A stretch of DNA of 64,000 bases from Fusobacterium sp. FSA-380-WT-3A. Lineage in GTDB: Bacteria > Fusobacteriota > Fusobacteriia > Fusobacteriales > Fusobacteriaceae. The translations under genes were made by a program, and so were the position numbers. The stretch is taken from the NCBI RefSeq assembly GCF_012843705.1, contig NZ_JABAFQ010000005.1, forward strand, positions 44,510 to 108,509. Reading direction: 5' to 3'. Below, one piece after another: positions 1 through 8,301 of this stretch. Numbering within the stretch: the first letter of the stretch is position 1; each line of letters starts with the position of its first letter. Below the pieces are notes generated by a model, which was given only the letters and a program-made list of their open reading frames with translations, made no database searches and had not been told where the DNA came from.

Positions 1-1259
1 TAAATATAATTTGTCATTCCATCTCCTAATTGAGAAGCTAAACAAACAACTTGTCTTGTTATTCCACCCATATCTGCTAAAGGTGTAACTATTGGCATTG
101 TAATAACTGCTTGTCCACTTCCTGATGGAATAAAGAAATTAATTATACATTGTAAAATATATAATATCATTGAAGTTACTGCTGCATTTGAACCTTTTAC
201 AAATCTAGATAAGAAATGAATTACTGTATCTATAATTCTTGCATCTTCCATTATAACTAATACTGATCTTGCAAAGAAAATTATTAATATAGCTACTAAA
301 ACTTCTCTTATTCCATCTGTCATTAAATAACAAATATCATTTAATGAACGACCTGCTACAAATCCTGTTAAAAGAGTCATTGCAAAGAAACATCCTCCAA
401 GTTGAGCAAAACCAAAATTTAATTTCATGCAACCATATACCATAAAAATAAATATTCCTAAAAATGTAAGTCCAGCTAGTTTTTCTCTTGTAGTTAAAAT
501 TTTCTCTTCTTTATTATCTTCTGTTTCTAAGAAACGTTTTCTATTAATTTCTTCTATATCAAGGGAAGCACTTTTTGTTGGATCAGCTTTAACTTTTTTA
601 GCATAATTTACTAAAAAAATTAGACCTGTTACAAAGAAAAATACTAAAACTATAAATCTGTACCACATTCCTGAATACATACGAAGTTGTGCTATTTCAT
701 GAGCTATTCCTGTAAAAAATGGATTAGCTAAAGCTGCTGAAAATCCTGCAAAAGAACCTAAAAATACAATAGATACTCCTGTCATTGTATCATATCCCAT
801 TTTTAAACAAATAGGAACTATCAAAGCTACAAATACAACATCAAGTTCTCTCATTCCTGTAAATGAATGATGAGCTGCTATTGCTGCCATTATAGTACCA
901 GCTAATAAAACAAAACTTTTATTTTCCATTTTTTTAGTTAAAGATTTAACTGCTGCATCTAATATTCCTATTCCTTTTAAAACTCCAAAAGCTCCTCCTA
1001 TAAATGTTACTACTGCCATTACTCCTGATGCTTTCAAATATCCATGATAAAATGATTCAAAGAATTCTTTTATTCCTGCTGGATTTTTAGGAACTAAATG
1101 ATAACTATTTGGATCAACTACTGTTTTACCTGCTTCGTTCACTATTCTATCATATTCACCTGCTGGTAAAATCCATGTTGCTATCATTGTCAAAACAACC
1201 ATTAAAATCAATCCCCAAAACGGATGATTTATCCTCTTTTCCCTTTTTTTCTCTACCAT
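1..1259 (-). CDS. YfcC-family transporter (C4-dicarboxylate/basic amino acid carrier type), 3' truncated by window edge
   Basis: The minus strand is open from an ATG at 1259 to the window edge, giving about 419 residues without a stop. The protein opens MVEKKREKRINHPFW, then a hydrophobic segment ending ILPAGEY, a signature of the YfcC / DcuC-like (AbgT-related) carriers of the inner membrane. Many more hydrophobic segments follow, and a polar loop (KADPTKSASLDIEEINRK) lies mid-protein. The C-terminal visible part contains FFIPSGSGQAVITMP, a conserved substrate-region motif of this family. An in-frame ATG also exists at 1265, but the GGAGG at 1268-1272 is only about 2 bases from it and 7-8 from the ATG at 1259, so I chose 1259. 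Substrate cannot be read from sequence; family members carry dicarboxylates, arginine/ornithine or peptides. The divergent RpiR gene probably controls it. Confidence 0.85.
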   Translation of the reverse strand, partial: MVEKKREKRINHPFWGLILMVVLTMIATWILPAGEYDRIVNEAGKTVVDPNSYHLVPKNPAGIKEFFESFYHGYLKASGVMAVVTFIGGAFGVLKGIGILDAAVKSLTKKMENKSFVLLAGTIMAAIAAHHSFTGMRELDVVFVALIVPICLKMGYDTMTGVSIVFLGSFAGFSAALANPFFTGIAHEIAQLRMYSGMWYRFIVLVFFFVTGLIFLVNYAKKVKADPTKSASLDIEEINRKRFLETEDNKEEKILTTREKLAGLTFLGIFIFMVYGCMKLNFGFAQLGGCFFAMTLLTGFVAGRSLNDICYLMTDGIREVLVAILIIFFARSVLVIMEDARIIDTVIHFLSRFVKGSNAAVTSMILYILQCIINFFIPSGSGQAVITMPIVTPLADMGGITRQVVCLASQLGDGMTNYI

Positions 1260-1265
1260 TTTCAT

Positions 1266-1568
1266 TCCTCCCTATTAAATAAACAATATTGTTTTGTATC
1301 TTTTTTATTTTTTATGAGCCCTTATAGTATCAATATACAATATATTTTTTATTTTGTCAAGCTCAAAATGTATTATTTTTATTTTTTATATTCTTATTCA
1401 AATCATTATTTTTAAAAAATAGTTCAACTTGATACTATTTTATATCAATATAATATTTTATGATTTTTAAAAGTTTTTATTTTTCTTAGCAAAAATATTA
1501 TAGACATGATATAATAAAACTAAAAAGTATCAAAAATAGTTTCAATATGATAATGGAAGGAAGGAATT
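1266..1568. promoter_or_regulatory. Divergent intergenic region with repeated AGTATCAA-type candidate operators
   Basis: This 303-base gap separates the YfcC-type carrier from the RpiR regulator and has no gene (the ORF on the plus strand here is low-complexity T-rich sequence). TAGTATCAATATA occurs at 1325-1337; TTGATACTATTTT (the same motif inverted) at 1429-1441, next to a partial inverted copy AAAATAGTTCAA at 1416-1427; and AGTATCAAAAATAGTTTCAATAT at 1526-1548. A TATAAT at 1510-1515 with a weak TTAGCA at 1486-1491 could be the rpiR promoter, which would put the last repeat just downstream of the start of transcription. Repeated half-sites on both sides fit autoregulation and control of the carrier by the RpiR protein; this is inference. 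Confidence 0.5.
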
Positions 1569-2423
1569 ATGTCTTATAAAAAAATTCAAGAAATTATACA
1601 AAATAGAGAAAGAATGACCAACAAACAAAAAGAATTATGGGATTATATTATTACAAATGCTTCTGATATATCAATTTTATCAGCTAGTCAATTAGCTAAA
1701 AATGCTTCTGTTGGAAAAGCTACGTTTTTTAGATTTTTAAAAGATATTGGTTATGAAAGTTATTTAGAATTTAGACAAGACATTCATAACTATGTTAATG
1801 CAAATATTAACTCAAACTATTGGCAAACTCATGCTTTAATAAAAAAAGCAGAAGATGATAAAGAAAATTTTTTATATAATTCTATCCAAGAAGCCACAGA
1901 ATTACTTGGAAATTTAATGACTGTTGGTTTAAATGAATCATTTAATAAAGCTATTGATTTAATTCAAAATTCTGAAGAAATAGCCATTTTAGGTTGTAGA
2001 ACTTCTAAACAAGTCGCTAGATATTTTGAAAATCTTCTAATTCCTCTTGGAAAAAAGATAAATCAAATAAGTACAGATGAGCATCTAATTTTTGATAAAA
2101 TTTCTACTATGTCTCCTAATGGAGTATTATTTTTAATTGCAGGTTGGCCATATTCAACAGCTATTGTTCAAGCTGGAGAATTAGCTAATAAATTAGGTAT
2201 TCCAATCATCTTTTTAGCAAATAGTATCTCTTGTTCTATATCTTCATTTGCTGATGTTATATTATTAATTCCTAAATTAGATAATCGTTATACTGTAATT
2301 CCATTTGTTGCTGTTTTAGAAGCAATTACAAATGATTTATTTTCAAAAAATCATGAAATAGTTTCTATTAATTTAAAGAAAATTGATAGAACTCTTAATA
2401 AATATAAACAATTCACTTGGTAA
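1569..2423 (+). CDS. MurR/RpiR family transcriptional regulator
   Basis: A 284-residue two-domain regulator. Residues 1-77 form the RpiR-type helix-turn-helix (SASQLAKNASVGKATFFRFL at 38-57 is the recognition region), and residues about 130-260 form a SIS (sugar isomerase) domain, with AILGCRTSKQVARYF at 138-152 matching the phosphosugar-binding start of the fold. Family members sense phosphorylated sugars or amino sugars. GGAAGGAAGG stands at 1554-1562, ahead of the ATG. The gene is divergent from the YfcC-type carrier and repeats in the gap are candidate operators, so the carrier is its likely target. The ligand is not known. Confidence 0.88.
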   Translation: MSYKKIQEIIQNRERMTNKQKELWDYIITNASDISILSASQLAKNASVGKATFFRFLKDIGYESYLEFRQDIHNYVNANINSNYWQTHALIKKAEDDKENFLYNSIQEATELLGNLMTVGLNESFNKAIDLIQNSEEIAILGCRTSKQVARYFENLLIPLGKKINQISTDEHLIFDKISTMSPNGVLFLIAGWPYSTAIVQAGELANKLGIPIIFLANSISCSISSFADVILLIPKLDNRYTVIPFVAVLEAITNDLFSKNHEIVSINLKKIDRTLNKYKQFTW

Positions 2424-2428
2424 AATAA

Positions 2429-2460
2429 AAATAGGAAGATTCTTTCTAATCTTCCTATTT
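2429..2460. terminator. Bidirectional intrinsic terminator
   Basis: A perfect 13-base-pair stem (2429-2441 with 2448-2460) around a 6-base loop lies between the convergent RpiR and EamA genes. The stop codon of the EamA gene lies inside the stem. T-rich flanks on both sides fit use in both directions. Confidence 0.85.
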
Positions 2461-3315
2461 TCTATTTAAAAATTCATTCATAAAATTTGAACCTAAAATT
2501 AATGTTCCACCTATAATTTCTGGAATACCTAAAGGTTCTTTTAGGAGAAAACCAGAAATTATAACAGCAAAAACAGGGTCAATATAACTTAAGACTGCCA
2601 CAGTTTGAGCTTTTAATCTTTGAAGCGATGAAAAATATAAAAGATAAGCTATACCTGTATGAATAACTCCTAAAATTAATATATAAGGAATTGAACTTCC
2701 AGAAACTTTTAAAATTTTATTTTCCTCTACTATTAATACATAAGGTAAAAGAGTAATAGCTGCTACGAATAATTGAACTATTGTTATTTCTATTCCTTTT
2801 ATACTTTTTAAAAATTTATTACTCAAAACTACACTAGCATAGAAACCAGCTGCTAAAAGTCCATACATTATTCCAATAAAATCTCTTTTATCATTAATTC
2901 CATCTATTCCTACTATAAATCCCATTCCAATTAGTGCCATAAATATACATATAACTTTAAAAAAATTTAACTTTTCTTTTAAAATTATAGGAGAAAAAAT
3001 AGTTACAAAAACAGGTGCAAAGTAATAACTAAGTGTAGCATTAGAAATAGTTGTGTATCTATATCCTTGAAATAAGAATATCCAATTTAATCCCACAGCA
3101 AATCCTGAAAAAAATAAAATTTTAAAGTTATTTTTTATAGAAATTCTAGAAATTTTTTCTTTTGTAAAAAAAATAAATAGTAATAATACAATTCCACCTA
3201 TAAATCCTCTAGTTAAAGCTATTTCACTTGATGAAAGCTCTATATTTTTTACAAATATCCCAATAGTTCCAAAAATTAGCATAGCAAGTATATTTTTTAA
3301 TTTATCTTTTTCCAT
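2455..3315 (-). CDS. EamA/DMT-superfamily transporter
   Basis: A 286-residue integral membrane protein with about ten hydrophobic segments arranged as two EamA repeats. The first repeat begins at the N-terminus (NILAMLIFGTIGIFVKNI) and contains the conserved region around ALTRGFIGG; the second begins near residue 150 (IGIMYGLLAAGFYASVVL) and ends with YIDPVFAVIISGFLLKEPL, a hallmark of the C-terminal EamA repeat. Length matches the family. Members export amino acids or other metabolites from the inner membrane; the substrate here cannot be predicted. It is a single gene, convergent with the RpiR regulator and sharing its terminator. Confidence 0.88.
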   Translation of the reverse strand: MEKDKLKNILAMLIFGTIGIFVKNIELSSSEIALTRGFIGGIVLLLFIFFTKEKISRISIKNNFKILFFSGFAVGLNWIFLFQGYRYTTISNATLSYYFAPVFVTIFSPIILKEKLNFFKVICIFMALIGMGFIVGIDGINDKRDFIGIMYGLLAAGFYASVVLSNKFLKSIKGIEITIVQLFVAAITLLPYVLIVEENKILKVSGSSIPYILILGVIHTGIAYLLYFSSLQRLKAQTVAVLSYIDPVFAVIISGFLLKEPLGIPEIIGGTLILGSNFMNEFLNRK

Positions 3316-3376
3316 TGTATCACCTTCTATTGTTTTATTTGTTTTGATTATACTACAATTTTTTTTATAATTCTAT

Positions 3377-3408
3377 AAAAAAATGAGGGTAGTCTCCCAT
3401 CTACCCTC
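3377..3408 (-). terminator. Intrinsic terminator of the CoA-activase gene
   Basis: The stem is GAGGGTAG at 3385-3392 pairing with CTACCCTC at 3401-3408. On the minus strand it is followed by a run of T (A-run at 3377-3383 on plus). It lies just beyond the stop of the 1412-residue gene. Confidence 0.85.
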
Positions 3409-3430
3409 TCTATGTAAATCCCATTAATTT

Positions 3431-6400
3431 TTATGCTAATATATTTCTTTTTCCAACTGACATCATTAATTTTATTCTGTTTATTTGATTTACTTCAGAA
3501 TAAGCAGGGTCATAATCTATTGAAACTATATTTGATTGAGAATATTCTTCCTTCAATCTTTTTATCATTCCTTTTCCTGTAATATGATTTGGTAAACATC
3601 CAAATGGTTGTACACAAACTATATTAGGAACTCCATGTTCAATAAGTTCTATCATTTCTCCCATTAAGAACCAACCTTCCCCTGATTGATGTCCTATAGA
3701 AATATGTTTTGAAGTTTTGTCAGCAATATGACCTATAAAGTCTTCTTGTTTGAATCTTTCGCATCTACTTAAAGCTCTGTTAACAAATCCTGTATAGAAA
3801 CCTGTAACTTTTAAAGCAGCCTTAGCTCTCATACTAGCTAATTTTCCTTTAAATCTTTCTTTCAAGAAGTGTTCACTGTAAATACAATAATTTACAAAAC
3901 TCATCAAGCTTGAAGTACGAGCTTCTCCACCTTCTGATTCTATAAAATCTACCAAATAATTATTTGCAAATGGACTAAATTTTACAAGAATTTCTCCCAC
4001 TACTCCAACTCTAATTTTTTGTTCGCCCGTTATTTTTATAGATGAGAAATCATCTACAATATTATTTAAGTTGTTTCTAAATTGTAAAAGTTTTCCATTT
4101 TTTATATTTGGCCTTACTGCATCATACCATCTATCAAATACCTTTTGAGTAATTCCATGTATTGTTTCATAAGGTCTTACATGATATAGAAGTTTCATTA
4201 GGATATCCCCATAAGAAACAGCCATTAAAGTTTTATGAATTAACTTTGGTGTAAGTTTAAATCCTTCTTGTTTCTCATATCCCATAGTATTTAATGATAA
4301 AACTGGTACATTTGCAAATCCACTATCTCTTAAGGCTTTTTTCAAGAATCCTATATAATTTGTTGCCCGACAACTTCCCCCAGTTTGTGAAATCATAACA
4401 GCAGTTTTATTTACATTATATTTTCCCGATTTCAATGCTGATATTAATTCACCTATTACCAATATTGATGGATAGCAAGCATCGTTATTTACATACTGCA
4501 ATCCTGTATTTAAAGCTTCTTTTGTTTCTTCTAATATTTCTAAATTATATCCCTCAGCTTTAAATGCATCTTTTATAAGTCCAAAATGTATTGGTGACAT
4601 TTGTGGAGCTAGAATTGTATATTCCTCTTTCATTTTTTTAGTAAAATGATTTTTTCTATATTCAATTCTATTTTTTACTATTTTCTTTAAAGCTCTCTTT
4701 TTATCCTCTAAAGCTGCTAGTAAACTTCTAATTCTAATTCTTACAGCTCCCATATTACTTACTTCATCTATTTTTAAAATAGTATGAACTTTTCCATAGT
4801 TAGATAAAATCTCTTCTACTTGGTCTGTAGTAACTGCATCTAATCCACAACTAAAACTATTTAATTCTACTAACTCTAAATTTGGATGTTTTCCTACAAA
4901 AGTTGCTGCTCTATAAAGTCTTGAATGATAAGTCCATTGGTCTATAACTCTTAATCCTTCATCTAAATCTGTAAGACTGGCTACTGCATCTCCTGTAAGT
5001 ACAGGGATTCCAAAAGAACTAATTATATTTGGAATTCCATGATGTATCTCTTTATCATTATGGTATGGTCTTCCACAAATAACAATTCCTGTTTTTCCTG
5101 TTCTTTCCAAATAATCCATTATCTCTTTAGCTTTGTTTTGTAAATCTCTTCTAAAATTATATCTTTCTTCCCAAGCATCATTTACAGCTAATTCAACTTC
5201 CTTTTTAGTAACTCCAAATTTTTGGAATTCTTCAAAAACAGTTTTTGCAAGAACTTCTTTACTTTCCATTGAGAAAAACGGTATCATCATATCTATATGT
5301 TTTTCTTTTATAATATCTAAGTTATTTTTTATAACTTCTGGATAAGATATTACTATTGGACAATTAAATTGATTTTGTGCTTTTTTATACTCTTTTTCTT
5401 CAAAGATTACACATGGATAAAATATTGTTTTTATACCTTTTTCAACTAAGTTTATAATATGTCCATGAACCATTTTTGCTGGATAACAAATAGAATCTGA
5501 TGATATAGTATCCATCCCTTTTTCATATATTTTTTTATTTGAATCATCAGAAATTATTACTCTAAATCCTAGTTTAGTAAGTAGAGTAAACCAGAATGGA
5601 TAAGAATCATAAATATTTAATACTCTAGGAATTCCTATTTCTCCTCTAATAGCTTTAGATGGTTCTAAAGGTTTATAATTAAATATTCTATTGTATTTAT
5701 ACTCAAACATATTAGGAACTTCTTCTTTTTTATTATTTCCTAAAGGTTTTTCACATCTATTACCTGATATAAATCTCTCTCCACTTTTAAATTTATGAAT
5801 AGTTAAAAGACAATTGTTTCCACAAATTCCACATCTTGTTAAATTTGTTTGTGTAGTAAATCCATTTATATCTTGTAATGATAATAGTGATGATTTTTCT
5901 AATTTATGTTCTGCTGCATACTCTTTAGAAATAATAGCTGCTCCAAAAGCTCCCATAAGCCCTGCTATATTTGGTCTTACTGCTTCTCTTTCAGATATTA
6001 ATTCAAAAGCTCTCAATACACAGTTATTTAAGAAAGTTCCTCCTTGAACAACTATTTTATTTCCAAGTTCCTCTTTATTTTTCATTTTTATTACTTTAAA
6101 TAAAGTATTTTTTACTACAGAATATGATAGTCCTGCTGATATATCTCCAACATCTGCTCCATCTTTTTGAGCTTGTTTAACTTTTGAGTTCATAAATACT
6201 GTACATCTAGTTCCTAAATCTGAAGGAGCTTTAGCATTCATTCCCAACTCAGCAAACTCTTGAATTGAAAGTCCTAAACTTCCAGCAAAGGTTTCTAAGA
6301 AAGAACCACAACCAGAAGAACAAGCTTCGTTTAAAAGTATAGAAGTTATAACTCCATCTTTTATTTTTAAACATTTCATATCTTGACCACCAATATCAAG

Positions 6401-7669
6401 TATAAAATCTACATCTGGTGAGAAAAATTTAGCTCCTTTATAGTGAGCCATAGTTTCTACTACACCAACATCTACTTTTAAAGCTGCTTTTATTAAATTT
6501 TCTCCATATCCTGTAACACAAGAACTTTTTATTACTATTTTATCTGACATTTTAGAATATAGATTTCTTAAATTTTCTAAAACATTATCTAATGGATTTC
6601 CTTTATTATGAGAGTAATGTGAGTATAAAATCTCATTGTTTTCAGATACAAGGACTAGTTTTATTGTAGTAGAACCTGCATCGATACCTAAATAAGCATT
6701 TCCCTCATAAGTTTCTAAATCTCTTTTTTCTATTTTTTCTTTTTCATGTCTATCAAAGAATTCTTTTTTATCTTCTTCTGAAGAAAATAAAGGTTGCAAA
6801 CTCATTGTTTCAGGAAGTCCTTTATTATCTAAAATAGAAACTTTTTCTTTTAACTCTTTAAAAGTGAACTCTTTTTTATTTTCTCTAGATAAAATACAAG
6901 CTCCTTGAGCAACAAAAAGCTGAGAATTTTCAGGGAAAATAATATCTTCGTCAGAAAGTTTTAAAGTTTCTATAAATCTTTTTCTCAATTCACTCAAAAA
7001 GAAAAGAGGTCCTCCAAGGAAAGCTACTTTACCAGTAATCTTTTTACCACAAGCTAAACCAGTTATAGTTTGGTTTACAACAGCTTGAAATACAGAAACT
7101 GCAATATTTTCCTTTCTTACCCCTTCATTTACTAATGGTTGTATATCTGTTTTTGCAAAAACTCCACATCTTGAAGCAATTGGATAAATTGTGTCATAAT
7201 TTTTAGCAAGCTCATTAAGACCTGATGCATCAGTATCTAATAATGAAGCTATTTGGTCTACAAAAGCCCCTGTTCCTCCAGCACAACTTCCATTCATTCT
7301 TTGCTCCATATCATTTTTTAGATATGTTATTTTTGCATCTTCTCCACCTAATTCTATTGCTACATCTGTTTCTGGAATTACTGTTTCAATAGCTTTTATA
7401 CAAGCGATAACCTCTTGAACGAAATCTACATCAATCCACTTAGCTACTCCCATTCCTCCAGAACCAGTAATGTTTATCTTAAAAGAAATATCAGTTCCAA
7501 ACTTTTTTTCTATGCAAGCAAAAAAATCCTCAAAAAGTTCTTTCGAAGTCTCTCTTACATTAGAAAAATGTCTTTGGTAAACTGAGTAAATCACGTTGTT
7601 GTCTTCATCAAGGCAGACAATCTTTACAGTTGTTGAACCTACATCAGTTCCTAAAAATAATTTTTTCAT
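3431..7669 (-). CDS. Giant fused acyl-CoA dehydratase activase / 2-hydroxyglutaryl-CoA dehydratase-like protein
   Basis: A 1412-residue cytosolic protein. Two BadF/BadG/BcrA/BcrD (HgdC-like) ATPase domains stand in tandem: residues 1-265 start with GTDVGSTTVK (7-16), residues 325-585 with GIDAGSTTIK (328-337). The first has the activase iron-sulfur cysteines in NGSCAGGTGAF (C129) and SRCGVFAKTD (C168), spaced like those of HgdC; the second has EACSSGCGSF (C450, C454) and C489. A CGICGNNC cluster near 613-620 opens the rest, about 780 residues of the DUF2229 / dehydratase-subunit type. The family is known as ATP-driven electron donors to 2-hydroxyacyl-CoA dehydratases, but the substrate of this fused form is not established. 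The ATG has AAGGAGAAA upstream. A small membrane protein gene lies directly upstream, and a terminator follows. Confidence 0.85.
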   Translation of the reverse strand: MKKLFLGTDVGSTTVKIVCLDEDNNVIYSVYQRHFSNVRETSKELFEDFFACIEKKFGTDISFKINITGSGGMGVAKWIDVDFVQEVIACIKAIETVIPETDVAIELGGEDAKITYLKNDMEQRMNGSCAGGTGAFVDQIASLLDTDASGLNELAKNYDTIYPIASRCGVFAKTDIQPLVNEGVRKENIAVSVFQAVVNQTITGLACGKKITGKVAFLGGPLFFLSELRKRFIETLKLSDEDIIFPENSQLFVAQGACILSRENKKEFTFKELKEKVSILDNKGLPETMSLQPLFSSEEDKKEFFDRHEKEKIEKRDLETYEGNAYLGIDAGSTTIKLVLVSENNEILYSHYSHNKGNPLDNVLENLRNLYSKMSDKIVIKSSCVTGYGENLIKAALKVDVGVVETMAHYKGAKFFSPDVDFILDIGGQDMKCLKIKDGVITSILLNEACSSGCGSFLETFAGSLGLSIQEFAELGMNAKAPSDLGTRCTVFMNSKVKQAQKDGADVGDISAGLSYSVVKNTLFKVIKMKNKEELGNKIVVQGGTFLNNCVLRAFELISEREAVRPNIAGLMGAFGAAIISKEYAAEHKLEKSSLLSLQDINGFTTQTNLTRCGICGNNCLLTIHKFKSGERFISGNRCEKPLGNNKKEEVPNMFEYKYNRIFNYKPLEPSKAIRGEIGIPRVLNIYDSYPFWFTLLTKLGFRVIISDDSNKKIYEKGMDTISSDSICYPAKMVHGHIINLVEKGIKTIFYPCVIFEEKEYKKAQNQFNCPIVISYPEVIKNNLDIIKEKHIDMMIPFFSMESKEVLAKTVFEEFQKFGVTKKEVELAVNDAWEERYNFRRDLQNKAKEIMDYLERTGKTGIVICGRPYHNDKEIHHGIPNIISSFGIPVLTGDAVASLTDLDEGLRVIDQWTYHSRLYRAATFVGKHPNLELVELNSFSCGLDAVTTDQVEEILSNYGKVHTILKIDEVSNMGAVRIRIRSLLAALEDKKRALKKIVKNRIEYRKNHFTKKMKEEYTILAPQMSPIHFGLIKDAFKAEGYNLEILEETKEALNTGLQYVNNDACYPSILVIGELISALKSGKYNVNKTAVMISQTGGSCRATNYIGFLKKALRDSGFANVPVLSLNTMGYEKQEGFKLTPKLIHKTLMAVSYGDILMKLLYHVRPYETIHGITQKVFDRWYDAVRPNIKNGKLLQFRNNLNNIVDDFSSIKITGEQKIRVGVVGEILVKFSPFANNYLVDFIESEGGEARTSSLMSFVNYCIYSEHFLKERFKGKLASMRAKAALKVTGFYTGFVNRALSRCERFKQEDFIGHIADKTSKHISIGHQSGEGWFLMGEMIELIEHGVPNIVCVQPFGCLPNHITGKGMIKRLKEEYSQSNIVSIDYDPAYSEVNQINRIKLMMSVGKRNILA

Positions 7670-7727
7670 GACAGTTTCTCCTTGTATAAAATTTTATTCA
7701 ATTGTATTTTAGATGAATAAAATTTTA

Positions 7728-8099
7728 TTAAATTCGGAGAATCCTATCTCTATATCGCATTAAAATAGAATAGGAAAATTCTATTTTTATTTTCTTTTCT
7801 ATTATTTTTACAATTTTTTCAATTTCAAAAAATTCACCAAAAGATTTTACAAATGGTGGTAAAGTATCTCTTTCAACAAAAATTTCTAAAACTTTTATTC
7901 TTGAGATTCTCATTGAAATATAATTTGAAGATGTAGTAGTTGTATTTAATAAGACAACATTTTCTTTATGAGCTTTTGTAGCTACATTAGTAGGTTTTAA
8001 GTTTAAATTAAAATAAAAACTACGAGCTAAAACTACAGTTATAAAAACAGCTATAAAAAATATTAAATAACTTGCTTTTTTCTTATCAACTTCTACCAT
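7728..8099 (-). CDS. Small membrane-anchored protein of unknown function
   Basis: A 123-residue protein that I do not recognise. It has a short charged start (MVEVDKKK), one hydrophobic segment at about 10-27, then a polar part with a Thr/Ser stretch (LNTTTTSS) and a basic, Ile-rich C-terminus. The orientation would be N-in with the bulk outside the inner membrane. AAGGAGGTG stands upstream of the ATG, and a TTGATT-17-TATAAT promoter lies at 8133-8161. The gap to the CoA-activase gene is only 58 bases with no terminator seen, so the two are probably co-transcribed. A partner role with that protein is possible but nothing in the sequence proves it. Confidence 0.65.
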   Translation of the reverse strand: MVEVDKKKASYLIFFIAVFITVVLARSFYFNLNLKPTNVATKAHKENVVLLNTTTTSSNYISMRISRIKVLEIFVERDTLPPFVKSFGEFFEIEKIVKIIEKKIKIEFSYSILMRYRDRILRI

Positions 8100-8132
8100 T
8101 TTACACCTCCTTATTATTTTCCAATTTTTTTG

Positions 8133-8161
8133 ATTATACTACAAATTTCAAAAAAAATCAA
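8133..8161 (-). promoter_or_regulatory. Promoter for the small membrane protein and CoA-activase genes
   Basis: On the minus strand TTGATT (8156-8161 on plus as AATCAA) and TATAAT (8133-8138 as ATTATA) are separated by 17 bases, a sigma-70-type spacing. It lies 34 bases upstream of the ATG at 8099. Confidence 0.6.
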
Positions 8162-8221
8162 AAAATTTTTTTTAAATGTAAAAAAATTTTTTCATAATTT
8201 TATAGAAAATAATTTTTTTCA

Positions 8222-8263
8222 ATAAAAAAGAAACTATTGTCTTTTTTTCTAACAACAGTTTCT
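8222..8263 (-). terminator. Intrinsic terminator of the fru operon
   Basis: A 12-base-pair stem (8229-8240 with 8252-8263, one G-U pair on the minus strand) is followed on the minus strand by a T-run (A-run 8223-8229 on plus). It lies downstream of the fruA stop. Confidence 0.82.
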
Positions 8264-8301
8264 TCTATTTAAACTATTTATTTTGTGTCTATAAATATTT
8301 T

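Noticed and set aside
1224..1415. 63-residue ORF on plus strand
   Set aside because: Phe/Tyr/Ser low-complexity translation, overlaps the 5' end of the YfcC gene and its promoter region; no ribosome site.
5814..6047. Plus-strand ORFs antisense to the CoA-activase gene (also 5133-5345)
   Set aside because: They are shadows of the minus-strand gene with Ser/Phe-rich translations and no ribosome sites.
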